In this document: piece by piece, positions 17,489 through 26,200 of the stretch
Layout of the letters: the number at the start of each line of letters is the position of its first letter
Position numbering within the stretch: the first letter of the stretch is position 1
Source of the DNA: Lentisphaeria bacterium
GTDB lineage: Bacteria > Verrucomicrobiota > Lentisphaeria > Oligosphaerales > Oligosphaeraceae
Direction: 5' to 3'
Length of the DNA: 64,000 bases
Assembly (NCBI GenBank): GCA_024405215.1
Contig: JAKSPB010000001.1
Span: forward strand, 1 to 64,000
Notes under the pieces: model-generated
What the model saw: the letters and a program-made list of their open reading frames with translations, nothing else
Told to the model about the DNA's origin: nothing
Databases searched by the model: none
Translations under genes and position numbers: made by a program

Positions 17489-18373
17489 ATGAGGACAATT
17501 CAAATTCTTGCCATCTTGCTTCTTGCCGCAATGATTTGCAGTGCGGCGCCCATGCCCGGGAACAACTCTCCTCACAAGGCGACGTCAGGAAAACTTCCTC
17601 CGCCACAGCCGGGGAAACCGGAGAGCAAGGAACCGTTTGTCGTCGGTGGCGAGCATGGCATGAAGGCACCTGGCCGTTCGGAAAAGGGCGTCGGCCCCGA
17701 TGCCCGTCCCGTCGACCACCATGGCGTCGGCCCCGATGCCCGTCCCGTCGACCACCATGGCGTCGGCCCCGATGCCCGTCCCGTCGACCACCATGGCGTC
17801 GGTCCCGATGCCCGTCCCGTCGACCACCATGGCGTCGGTCCCGATGCCCGTCCCGTCGACCACCATGGTCCTGCGATTCCCGGGCACAAAGTGACACCTC
17901 CGAGGCCAAAAGTGCATTTTGAGCCTCCCTGCAAGCCTCTTCCACCACCGAAGCCGCATCTCCAGATTCCCCATCCTGTTGGCGTGACGACGCCGGATGG
18001 CTGGTTTGACGACTGGAATGCCGCCTGCCGTGAGGCGAAGCGTCTGGACCGTCCCATCTTGGTTCTGTTCACCGGATCGGATTGGTGCCATTGGTGCAAG
18101 GTTCTTCATAAGGAGGTCCTGGATACCTTTGCCTTCCGGAATTTCGCCTCCCAGAAGTTGGTTTTGGTTTACATGGATCAGCCGAGCAAGGTGAAGCTTC
18201 CATCGAGTCTTGTGCATGCCCGGGAACAGCTTGCGCGGCTTTTGCACGTTGGCAACGGTGTCCCCTGCACCGTGTTGCTCTCCCCCAATGGCCACCGCTG
18301 GGATGAGATCGGAGGTTACGATGAGGACTACTTGCAGGTAGTCCGGAAGATTTTGCACAAGCACGGCTATTGA
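17489..18373 (+). CDS. Secreted thioredoxin-fold protein with 12-residue tandem repeats
   Basis: A 294-residue protein with an N-terminal signal peptide (IQILAILLLAAMICSAAP). Residues 67-126 are five perfect copies of GVGPDARPVDHH. A proline-rich linker follows, then a thioredoxin-like domain (about 165-294) starting GWFDDWNAACREAKRLDRPI with the redox motif DWCHWCK (CxxC) and the cis-Pro region NGVPCTVLLSPNG. This is the thioredoxin_7/DUF255-like arrangement of secreted disulfide reductases. The ATG at 17489 has AGGACACC upstream. The repeats carry paired histidines and an Asp and might bind metal, which is speculation. It follows the thermonuclease gene by 24 bp, probably in one transcript with mreB. 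Confidence 0.85.
   Translation: MRTIQILAILLLAAMICSAAPMPGNNSPHKATSGKLPPPQPGKPESKEPFVVGGEHGMKAPGRSEKGVGPDARPVDHHGVGPDARPVDHHGVGPDARPVDHHGVGPDARPVDHHGVGPDARPVDHHGPAIPGHKVTPPRPKVHFEPPCKPLPPPKPHLQIPHPVGVTTPDGWFDDWNAACREAKRLDRPILVLFTGSDWCHWCKVLHKEVLDTFAFRNFASQKLVLVYMDQPSKVKLPSSLVHAREQLARLLHVGNGVPCTVLLSPNGHRWDEIGGYDEDYLQVVRKILHKHGY
17687..17866 (+). repeat. Five tandem 36-bp in-frame repeats
   Basis: Five copies of a 36-bp unit encode GVGPDARPVDHH. Copies 1-3 have GGCCCC and copies 4-5 have GGTCCC at one synonymous site; otherwise they are identical. Near-perfect DNA identity points to recent expansion by slippage or unequal recombination. Confidence 0.97.
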
Positions 18374-18403
18374 GGGTCGTGCTGAAGCCCTTTGCGGCTT
18401 TGT

Positions 18404-19747
18404 ATGTCCGAGTTCAGCAGAACATTTCAGTCGCTAGATACTGCTAGTAGGAGGGATTCCTGGAGGGCGTGGAACAACAACGGTCTCCAGGCCTCCTATA
18501 TGCGGGATGTGGGCAACTGTCCCTTGCTGACATCGGAAGAGGAGGAGACCTGGGCGAAGCAGTATCAGGAAGCCCGGAATCGGATTCAGGAGATCCTCCA
18601 GGAACATCCGCAGGTCATCATCGAGCAGTTGAAAGTGCTGCAGAGCAATCCCGACCGGAAGAAGCTCTCCACCTACCTGGTTTTTTCGCAGAGTGGGGAC
18701 GAGGCATCGGAGTTGCTGGATGAGAACGATGAAGAGAGGCTTTCGGAACTCGGTTCCGAGGCGCTCAATGCCATTCTGGACAATTCTACTTCCTTCGTGC
18801 GCGAGTGCGTAGTGGCGAAAGGGAGCGAATCCGGCGATGCCTCCAAAGGCGGTGTTCGTCACTCCATTGCGGAGATTATCGGCCCCTATTTGCGGACCAC
18901 GGGGAAAGTGCAGTTCCAGCAGCGTTTCTATGCGGATTGCGTAGAGCTGTTCATCAAAGGTCAGTGGGAGGAGGAAGGTCTTTCCGCCGAAGCGAAGGGG
19001 CAGTGCTGTGCGGAGATGAAGGCGGTCCGGGACCGTGAACAGGCTGCGATGAATGCCTTGGTGGAAGGGAATTTACGGCTGGTGATCGCGGTGGCTCGGC
19101 GGTTTGTCAATTCCATGCTTCCTTTCTCGGACCTGGTCCAGGAGGGGAACATCGGCCTGATGCGTGCCATCGAGACTTTCGAGTGGGAGCGGGGACACCG
19201 GCTTTCCACGTATGCCTGCTATCGGATTCGCCAGGCGATTTCCCAGGCATTGAATGCCATTGGCAGGCCAATTCGGATTCCGGCAAATATCCTGCGGCTG
19301 CTTTCCAAAATTCATCATGCGGAACAGAAATTCCTTCAGGAGAACGGAGTGGAGCCGACGGACGAGGAACTGGCAGCTCTGGTCGGAATTACGGCGGCCA
19401 GGCTCCGTGCCTTGAAGCGCATGGAGCAGCAGCCGATCTCGTTGCAGTCCATGGCGGGCGAGGACCGGGACTGGAATGACCTGCTGGCGGATCGCAGCGA
19501 TCCCCTGTCGGAGAAGATCACCCAGGAATCCATGAAGGATACGCTGCTGTCGGCCTTGGATAATTTGCGTCCCAATGAAAAGGACATCCTGATTCGGCGG
19601 TTCGGATTGCAGGGACAGCCCCAGCAGTCGCTGGAAGTCATTGCGCGGCTGTATCATCTGACAAGCGAGAGAATCCGCCAGATCGAGGCCACTGCATTGT
19701 TGAAACTCCGGCGCCTGTATGGCAGGAAATACATGGATAATTTCTAG
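18404..19747 (+). CDS. RpoD-like sigma-70 family RNA polymerase sigma factor
   Basis: A 447-residue primary-type or group 2 sigma factor. Region 1.2 begins YMRDVGNCPLLTSEEEETW (about 32-50). After a roughly 150-residue insertion come region 2 (LRLVIAVARRFVNSMLPFSD, LVQEGNIGLMRAIETFEWER and STYACYRIRQAIS), region 3 (VEPTDEELAALVGI) and region 4 (LRPNEKDILIRRFGL, then TSERIRQIEATALLKLR). No region 1.1 is evident. In region 2.4 the usual TYATWWIRQAI is replaced by TYACYRIRQAI, so promoter preference may differ from the housekeeping factor. The start at 18404 is the first ATG in frame, with weak Shine-Dalgarno support. It is followed by an HD hydrolase. Confidence 0.93.
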   Translation: MSEFSRTFQSLDTASRRDSWRAWNNNGLQASYMRDVGNCPLLTSEEEETWAKQYQEARNRIQEILQEHPQVIIEQLKVLQSNPDRKKLSTYLVFSQSGDEASELLDENDEERLSELGSEALNAILDNSTSFVRECVVAKGSESGDASKGGVRHSIAEIIGPYLRTTGKVQFQQRFYADCVELFIKGQWEEEGLSAEAKGQCCAEMKAVRDREQAAMNALVEGNLRLVIAVARRFVNSMLPFSDLVQEGNIGLMRAIETFEWERGHRLSTYACYRIRQAISQALNAIGRPIRIPANILRLLSKIHHAEQKFLQENGVEPTDEELAALVGITAARLRALKRMEQQPISLQSMAGEDRDWNDLLADRSDPLSEKITQESMKDTLLSALDNLRPNEKDILIRRFGLQGQPQQSLEVIARLYHLTSERIRQIEATALLKLRRLYGRKYMDNF

Positions 19748-19774
19748 GGGAAAGGCATTCTGCCAGGATATGTT

Positions 19775-20362
19775 TTGAGAGAGATGGGCTTTTCTGCACA
19801 AACGGTCTTTGATGTCTTCTATCCGGAGGATACGCCTTTGCGGCGCCTGCTTTATCGGCATAGTTGCCAGGTGCGGGACAAGGCGTTGGAAATCCTCCGC
19901 CAGGCGAGGAATGCGGCGCCTGCGCTGGATCCCCGGCTGGTTGCTGACGGCGCGTTGCTTCATGACGTGGGCGTGGGGCGCTGTCATGCGCCTGGCATTC
20001 TCTGCGTAGGAAGCGAGCCGTATATCACCCATGGGCTGATCGGCGGCGAGTTGCTGCGGGAATACGGGAAAGCGGCGGGCATGGACCTGGAGGCGTATGC
20101 CCGCATCTGCGAGCGCCATACCGGCGCAGGCTTGACCAGGAGGAACATCATGGACCAGAAGCTTCCTCTGCCGGAAAGGGACTTCCTGCCGGAGACGCCG
20201 GAAGAGAAGTTGATTTGCCTGGCGGACAAGTTCTTCTCCAAGTCCGGGGACATGCAGGAGAAGACCCTGGCGACGGCGCGGCATTCTTTGGAGAAGTTCG
20301 GCGCGGATACCTTGGAGCGCTTTGATGGATTCTGCGCCTTGTTCGGAATCTCTCTGCCGTAG
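19775..20362 (+). CDS. HD domain phosphohydrolase
   Basis: A 195-residue HD-superfamily protein. The metal site is seen in the first His (LLYRHSCQVRDKALEI), the HD doublet (GALLHDVGVGR) and later His/Asp residues (CERHTGAG, CLADKFF). This pattern fits the small uncharacterised HDIG hydrolases (UPF/YqeK-like in size) that act on nucleotides; the substrate is unknown. A TTG start at 19775 has AGGAT at good spacing; ATG at 19784 is the alternative. It follows the sigma factor by 27 bp and precedes an SGNH hydrolase by 45 bp on the same strand. Confidence 0.85.
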   Translation: MREMGFSAQTVFDVFYPEDTPLRRLLYRHSCQVRDKALEILRQARNAAPALDPRLVADGALLHDVGVGRCHAPGILCVGSEPYITHGLIGGELLREYGKAAGMDLEAYARICERHTGAGLTRRNIMDQKLPLPERDFLPETPEEKLICLADKFFSKSGDMQEKTLATARHSLEKFGADTLERFDGFCALFGISLP

Positions 20363-20407
20363 TTTTTCGTGTTTTTGACAGAACGATGTCGTTTAGGAGA
20401 ATTGAAA

Positions 20408-21052
20408 ATGAAGACATTGCTTTTCATGGGTGATTCCATTACGGATTGCGGACGTGTTACTTGTGGCGGCGCTGGCTATCCGGTGGGGCTCTTCGGCCCT
20501 GGCTATCCTGGGCTGATTGCCTCGAAGCTCTTGGGCGAGCAGCCCGAGGCCGATTGGAAGATCATCAACAATGGAATCAGCGGCAACCGCATCGTGGATC
20601 TTTATGCGCGCTGGAAAGGGGATTGCCTGAACTTGAAGCCGGATTTCATCAGCATCCTCATTGGCATCAACGATACTTGGCACGAGAAGGCCCGCCAGAA
20701 TGGCGTGGAGGTCCCGCGTTACGACAAGTTCTACCGGATGCTTCTGGACTGGTCCCTGGAAGCCAATCCGGAGATGAAGTTCCTTTTGCTGGAGCCCTTC
20801 GCCTTGCAGTTCGGCGCCGTCGCCGAAGACTGGATGGGCGAAATCGCCGAACGCCAGGCCGTGGTCCGGAAAATCGCCCAGGACTACGCTTCCCGTTGTA
20901 CGTTCGTGCCGTTGCAGAGCGTCTTTGACGAGGCGGTCAAGCGCGCTCCGCAGGAATACTGGCTGGTGGATGGCGTCCATCCGCAACCTGCCGGCCATCA
21001 GTTGATCTTCAATGCCTGGATGGAGGCAGCCCGAAAAGCCGGCATTTGCTAG
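20408..21052 (+). CDS. SGNH/GDSL family hydrolase, cytoplasmic
   Basis: A 214-residue SGNH hydrolase starting MKTLLFMGDSITDCGR. Block I GDSIT carries the catalytic Ser (S9), block II is NGISGNRIVD, block III is LIGINDTWH, and block V DGVHPQPAGH holds the catalytic Asp and His. It lacks a signal peptide, so it probably acts inside the cell on acetylated sugars or other esters, as related proteins in carbohydrate-degrading bacteria do. The start is supported by TAGGAGAA. The next gene, a secreted SGNH protein, starts 26 bp downstream. Confidence 0.92.
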   Translation: MKTLLFMGDSITDCGRVTCGGAGYPVGLFGPGYPGLIASKLLGEQPEADWKIINNGISGNRIVDLYARWKGDCLNLKPDFISILIGINDTWHEKARQNGVEVPRYDKFYRMLLDWSLEANPEMKFLLLEPFALQFGAVAEDWMGEIAERQAVVRKIAQDYASRCTFVPLQSVFDEAVKRAPQEYWLVDGVHPQPAGHQLIFNAWMEAARKAGIC

Positions 21053-21078
21053 AAAAACAGATTTCCCTCTCTATTGAC

Positions 21079-22794
21079 ATGAAGCCATCCGTCTGTTTTC
21101 TGTTTTTGGCCATCTGTGCCTGGTGTTCCGCACAGCAGTGCATTTGCCCGAAGTGCGGCGACGGAGTCGTGGACTATGCCGTCATCGCGTCCGTGAATCG
21201 TTTCCAGCCAGATGATCCGGAAATCGTGGACGGAAAATACGCGTATCAGAATCGCCTTGGCGACAATCCGCTTTATTTCACGACAGGCTACATGGACGTC
21301 GCCAATGCGCCTGCGGGAAGCAAGCTGAATTCCAACGTGGGAATCCGCTATGCCTCCTTTTTCGATGCGGACAGGAATTACCTGGGATATGTGGAGAACA
21401 CCAATCCTGCCGAGATTCCCGTGGGAAGCGCTTTTGTGCGAATGGCGGTCACGCAGGAAAACCGCGCGAAGCTTCGCGTGACGGTGATTCCGCCGAAACC
21501 ACGGAGTGTGCAGAGGGGCTTTGTCAACGACATCTGCCTGCCCTCCAAGCTCTATATGCTGACGGAGACTCCGAACGACATCTTCGTGGAACCTTTCCTG
21601 AAGCGCTGGCGTCCGTATGATGATTTCGTCCGTTTTTCCGTGCAGGGCGGCGCCGCCTTCTCCCGTCGGCTTTCTATGGTGGCAACGGTGGACAAGGTCG
21701 TGGATGGTTCGGTGTTGACGGTGGATTTGGTGAACGGCGACGAGTTCGAGACCATCAAGACCCTGAAGGCAACCATCGTGGCAGGCGAGAAGGGCAAGGA
21801 CACGGGCGAGGTCACCGCGCAGATTGTCGGTGACAGCTACACTCATGGCGCCTTCTTCAAGTCCGCGCTGCTGGATCAGCCCAATGTCCCTAATCTGAAA
21901 CTGGTGGGGTTGCGGCAATGTGCGCCCGGGCAGTTTGACGAAGGCCGCGGCGGTTGGCGCCTGGCGAACTACTTCACGGTTCCTACGGGGGCTGAGATGT
22001 CCTACCATGGCTTTATGCATCCCCGGGGCGACTATCGGTACTATGGCGACCGGGCTTTCTGGATCAATGCTTGGAAGGTTTTCCTCAAGACAGCCCCCGA
22101 TACCTTCGAACCCCGCTATTCCTGCGGACGTTTCGATGTCTTCCTGGAGCGTTTCGATCAGGAGACCGGCGTCTTGAAGAATCCCGTGGCGGGCGATGTG
22201 CAGTTCGACGGCGGAAGCAAGAAGTTCCTGCTTTTTGACGGGAAGACCTGGCAGGAGCGCCAGAAGGGCGATTTCCAATGGGAGTTCAACTACGGAAAGT
22301 ATCTGGACGCCTGGAAGATCCCTGCGCCGGAATTTCTTTTTGTGATGTTGGGCGTCAACGACTTCCGTAGTTACTATGGTGCGGATTTCACAGAATGGAA
22401 CCAGCGGATCGCGGCGATGAAGGACTCCTACCGGAAGGCGTGCCCCGACGGGAAATTCGTCATCTGCATCCCCTGTTCCACGATGGGGTCCATTGACAAC
22501 GCGGCCGGAGATTTCACGCCGAAGTTCAATGCCGCCCTATGGGACTTCCGGGAGAACCTGATCCGCGTCTTTGACAAGCGTGAAACGGAGGGTTTCTATT
22601 TGGTGGATACCGGTGTGGCCACTTCCAACGAATATGGTTATAACCTCTTGAAGGATGAGAAACATACGCTGCCGTACGCGGGATTCCCGCGGCAGGAACG
22701 CATTCCCGTCCAGACCGGCAATCCGCATCCCTATCCGAACTATCCCACCATGGGACTGCCCATCGCCGCTTTCATCCAGCATTTCCGGAAGTAG
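21079..22794 (+). CDS. Secreted SGNH/GDSL hydrolase with N-terminal domain
   Basis: A 571-residue protein starting MKPSVCFLFLAICAWCSAQQ, with a signal peptide and then a Cys pair (CICPKCGDG). Residues 30-160 form a beta-rich region (YFTTGYMDVANAPAGSKL and onward) resembling sugar-binding or surface modules. From about 240 the SGNH fold starts with IVGDSYTHGAF (block I), continues with FVMLGVNDFRSYYG (block III) and ends with the NPHPYPNYPTMG His region. It is likely an exported esterase acting on decorated polysaccharides. Relative to the ATG at 21079, 27 nt separate it from the preceding hydrolase. Confidence 0.85.
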   Translation: MKPSVCFLFLAICAWCSAQQCICPKCGDGVVDYAVIASVNRFQPDDPEIVDGKYAYQNRLGDNPLYFTTGYMDVANAPAGSKLNSNVGIRYASFFDADRNYLGYVENTNPAEIPVGSAFVRMAVTQENRAKLRVTVIPPKPRSVQRGFVNDICLPSKLYMLTETPNDIFVEPFLKRWRPYDDFVRFSVQGGAAFSRRLSMVATVDKVVDGSVLTVDLVNGDEFETIKTLKATIVAGEKGKDTGEVTAQIVGDSYTHGAFFKSALLDQPNVPNLKLVGLRQCAPGQFDEGRGGWRLANYFTVPTGAEMSYHGFMHPRGDYRYYGDRAFWINAWKVFLKTAPDTFEPRYSCGRFDVFLERFDQETGVLKNPVAGDVQFDGGSKKFLLFDGKTWQERQKGDFQWEFNYGKYLDAWKIPAPEFLFVMLGVNDFRSYYGADFTEWNQRIAAMKDSYRKACPDGKFVICIPCSTMGSIDNAAGDFTPKFNAALWDFRENLIRVFDKRETEGFYLVDTGVATSNEYGYNLLKDEKHTLPYAGFPRQERIPVQTGNPHPYPNYPTMGLPIAAFIQHFRK

Positions 22795-22803
22795 TGGAAA
22801 ATC

Positions 22804-22963
22804 TAGTAGTCTGTAACATCTAAAACTTTATCATATTCCGCTCTTTTTTGAGACTTTTTCCCGGTCTGCTTCCTTGCATGGTGACTATGCGTGGTCGCAG
22901 ACCGGAAAAAATTCTTCAAAAATGATTGTTGTCTGAATGGCTTTTCGATGTTACAGACTACTA
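22804..22963. repeat. Long inverted-repeat element, 160 bp
   Basis: Perfect 17-bp arms (22804-22820 and 22947-22963, TAGTAGTCTGTAACATC inverted) enclose a second dyad, CCGGTCTGC/GCAGACCGG (22861-22869 and 22897-22905). Between them the two halves also correspond (TTTTTTGAGAC... against TTTTTGAAGAA...), so nearly the whole element can fold into one long hairpin with a central loop of about 27 nt. It follows the SGNH hydrolase gene directly. It may be a MITE-like insertion or a snapback transcript. No open reading frame is inside. Confidence 0.85.
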
Positions 22964-23276
22964 AGCTCCTAGGAATCCCTTGATTTCCAGGAGTCTTTTT
23001 TTCATTCCTCGCGGGGATATATTTTTCAAAAAAGTTGTATTTGGCATGAGCAGTCTGCTTGGGAGACAATACATTTTGTGCAGTTTCCGGGCAGGGGTGA
23101 AATTTCCGTTTTTCCTGGGGGCTTGCGAGGAGAATCTTCAAGGGGTGGCTTGTTGCCGAGCCAGATGTGGAAACTCTTTTCGAGCTGGGGGATACGGTAT
23201 TCAGCAAGGCGTTCTTGAGGCGAGGGCGCTGTCTGCCTGTTTGTTCTGGGGGTTCCTTGTGGTTTAGGAGTCGAGA
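22964..23276. other. Intergenic region upstream of the A2M gene
   Basis: A 313-bp stretch with no convincing gene. Short open frames lack ribosome binding sites. The ribosome binding site TAGGAG for the next gene is at its right end. No clear promoter hexamers or repeats were recognised. Confidence 0.5.
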
Positions 23277-26200
23277 ATGTCACGCGGTACAAAAGCGCTG
23301 ATTGTCGGTCTGTGTGTTCTGTTGGTCTTGTCTTTGGTGGGGAATGTGGCTTTGATGCATCGCGGTGGTTCTGCGGTTTCTTCAACGCCGGAAATCTCTT
23401 CGCCTTCAGAGGCTTCCGTTACGGGGGGAAAGCCATCTGCGGAGAAGTCCGAGGGGGCTGTTCCTGTGGAGGAGAAGCCGTCTGTTTCGCTTGCGGAAGA
23501 CGAGGCGGCAAAGATGGTTATGAAGGAGGCCGAGGAGCCGAAGGCAAAGAAAGAGCCTGCGGAGGAGCCGCTGGTGATCACGAGAAGTTTCTTCTATGGC
23601 AACGGCGATTTGGAGTTGCGGCTGAATCGCCATGTGGAGAATGTGGAGGAAAAGAATGTCACGATTTCGCCGGCGCTTCCGGAGAAGTTCCATGTCGCCT
23701 GCTGGGGACGCGGGCTTGACATCTATGGGAAGTTCCAGCCGGAGACCTTGTATACCGTCACATTGAAAGACGGTAGTGGTTCTGAGTGCGTGACGGTCGT
23801 AAGTTCGCTGTCTCTTCCCACGCAGGTGAAATTCAAGAGCCAGGGAACTCTTTTTACCTTGGGCAACGACTTCTGGAATCTCCCGGTTTCCACAGTCAAC
23901 CTGGATGAAGGAAAGCTCGCGGTGGAGGTCTATCAGGCTTATCCCTCCCGGGTGCTTGATTTTCTGAGGTGGTCGGAAACGCAATATGCCTATCTGCTAA
24001 GCGAGACCGTTCTTCCTGTCGAGGCGAAAAAGAATCGGACGGCGCATGTCTGCCTGGATTTGAAAAAGGCCGGCATTGACCGGAAGGCCGGAGTCTATCT
24101 GGTGAGAATCCGGGATGCCAAGAAAAAATGGTGTGAAGAGATGCGTTCCGTTGTGGTGACGGATTTGGGAATGGTGGCGACTTCTTCCGAGAAGGAGGTC
24201 GTGGTTTCCGTTCATTCTTTGACGTCCCAGTTGCCTGTGGAAGGGGTGAAAATCCAGTTGGTCAGCTACAAGAGCCAGATTTTGGGCGAGGCCGTGACGG
24301 ACGGGACGGGATTCTGCCGGCTGCCACTCCAGCCTTTGGCGGACAAGGAGGATTTTCTGAATCTGCTGGTTGCCTCCAAGGAGGACGATCTCTCCTTCCT
24401 GCGCTATGAAGGCTGTGCAGGCGCTGTGGCTCCCGGCAGCGAGAAGGCGGTGCTCTTCTGCGAACGGGGAATCTGCCGGACGGGCGAGACCATGCACGTC
24501 TTTGCCTCTCTGCGTGACGCGGAAGGCAGAACCAAGGGCGGTGTGCCTGCGGAATTCACTCTGCTTGATGCGGTTGGGGCAAAGGTCAACACCCAGGTCC
24601 TGCCGGGGGATGAGGCAGGACTTTACGAGGCCGTATTCGAGATTCCTGCCGAGGCGCCGCTGGGACAGTATGCCGTCCACATGGATGTTCCGGGAGGAAA
24701 GGAGTATGGCCGGACGAGTTTCCTGGTGGGAGATTACATTCCCGACCAGGTCAAGCTGTCCATGGATTGTGCCATGCAGGAAGAGACGCAGACTTTGCAG
24801 GCGCAGGGCAAGGCGATGTACTATTTTGGTCTGCCGGTTCGTCAGGCGAATGTCAACGTGAGCGTGACGGGACGGTATGGCGCCTTCCAACCGAAGGATT
24901 ATCCAGACTATTCCTTTGGCTATCGGGAGGAGAAGTCCCTGGGGCTGAATTTCAACTGCGCTGTCCAGACCAATGGCGATGGCGATTTCTCCGGCGAGTT
25001 GAAGCTCAAGTGGCCTGTGGAGGCGGTGGGATTGCCCATTGTCTTCCAGGTCGAGGGAAGTTGTGTGCCGGCCCAGGGCGGCCGTGCCGTCGTGGCGGGA
25101 AGCACCTTGACGGTGCACAATGCGGAGTTTTACGTGGGCGCCCGGAAGATCACGGAGAACCAGAAGAAGTGCGTTGTCCAGCTGGTGGGGGTGACTCCGG
25201 AAGGCAAGACGGTAGACTTGAAGGATTTTCCTCTGGACTACGAGCTCTATGCCTGCGATTGGGAATATGTCCTCAAGGAGACGGAGGGGCATTTCGAGCG
25301 CGTCTGGGAGCACGTGTCGAAGTTGAAGCGCAGTGGCCGGGTTGAACTGGTCAATGGCTTGCTGGTCTTTGACGACTCCATTGGCAATGGCGAATTCCGG
25401 CTGGTCCTGAAGGATGCCCAGGGACGCGGTCGTCTCGACACGAATTTCTGGCATTGGTTCGGCGAGGGCGGCGTTCATCTGAAAGACCCGCGGCAGCTTG
25501 TCTTTACGTGGGACAAACCGGAGTATCTTCCTGGCGATAGCGCAGTTGTGACTTTTGAGGCCCCGGCGGAGGGCCGTGGCGTCCTGATGAGCGGGCTGAA
25601 CCGAATCGCCGAAGCCATGGAATTTGAGGTCCATGTCGGCAGGAACCAAGTGGAGTTGCCGATTCCTTCGGATGTTCATTGCGGCAATTGGTTTGCCTCC
25701 GTGGCGATGGTCAGTCGGAAGGACACGGCATCGGATCCCCAGCTCCTGAAGGGCTTTGTGGTGTTGCCAGTCAAGCAGGACAAGCGCCGCCTGGCGGTCA
25801 AGGTGACGGCGCCTGCGGAGGCCCGTCCGGAAGAGGAGGTGACGGTTGCCGTGTCGCTGGCGGATGCCGACGGTGCGCCGGTTTCCGGCGAGGCCATCGT
25901 CTGGGGTGTTGACATGGGCATTTTGGCGCTGACGGATTATCGGACGCCGGATCTTCATGGCGCCTTTTTCGGCCCCTTGGAGAATCCCCTGAAGGTCTGG
26001 GAAAACTACTCCATGCTTTATCCCGTGATCAACGCCGGCACGGAGAAGATCGGCGGTGGCTACGCGAGCAAGGATATGGCGGCACTGCCCCGCCGTGAGG
26101 AGAGCCTGGAGAAGGCCGCGGTCTTCTATCTTGGACGGATCAAGATTGACGGGACGGGAATGGCCCAGGCCACAGTCCGTCTGCCGAACCACACGGGTGC

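Noticed and set aside
17196-18364. Long minus-strand and second-frame open frames over the thioredoxin-like gene
   Set aside because: They arise because the 36-bp repeat has no stop codon in any frame; no signals or recognisable domains support them.
22804-22963. Retron msr-msd region
   Set aside because: Inverted repeats are suggestive, but there is no reverse transcriptase gene nearby and no conserved priming G context was found.
22980-23267. Possible 95-residue protein before the A2M gene
   Set aside because: Lacks a ribosome binding site and reads like random intergenic sequence with many Cys and Gly residues.
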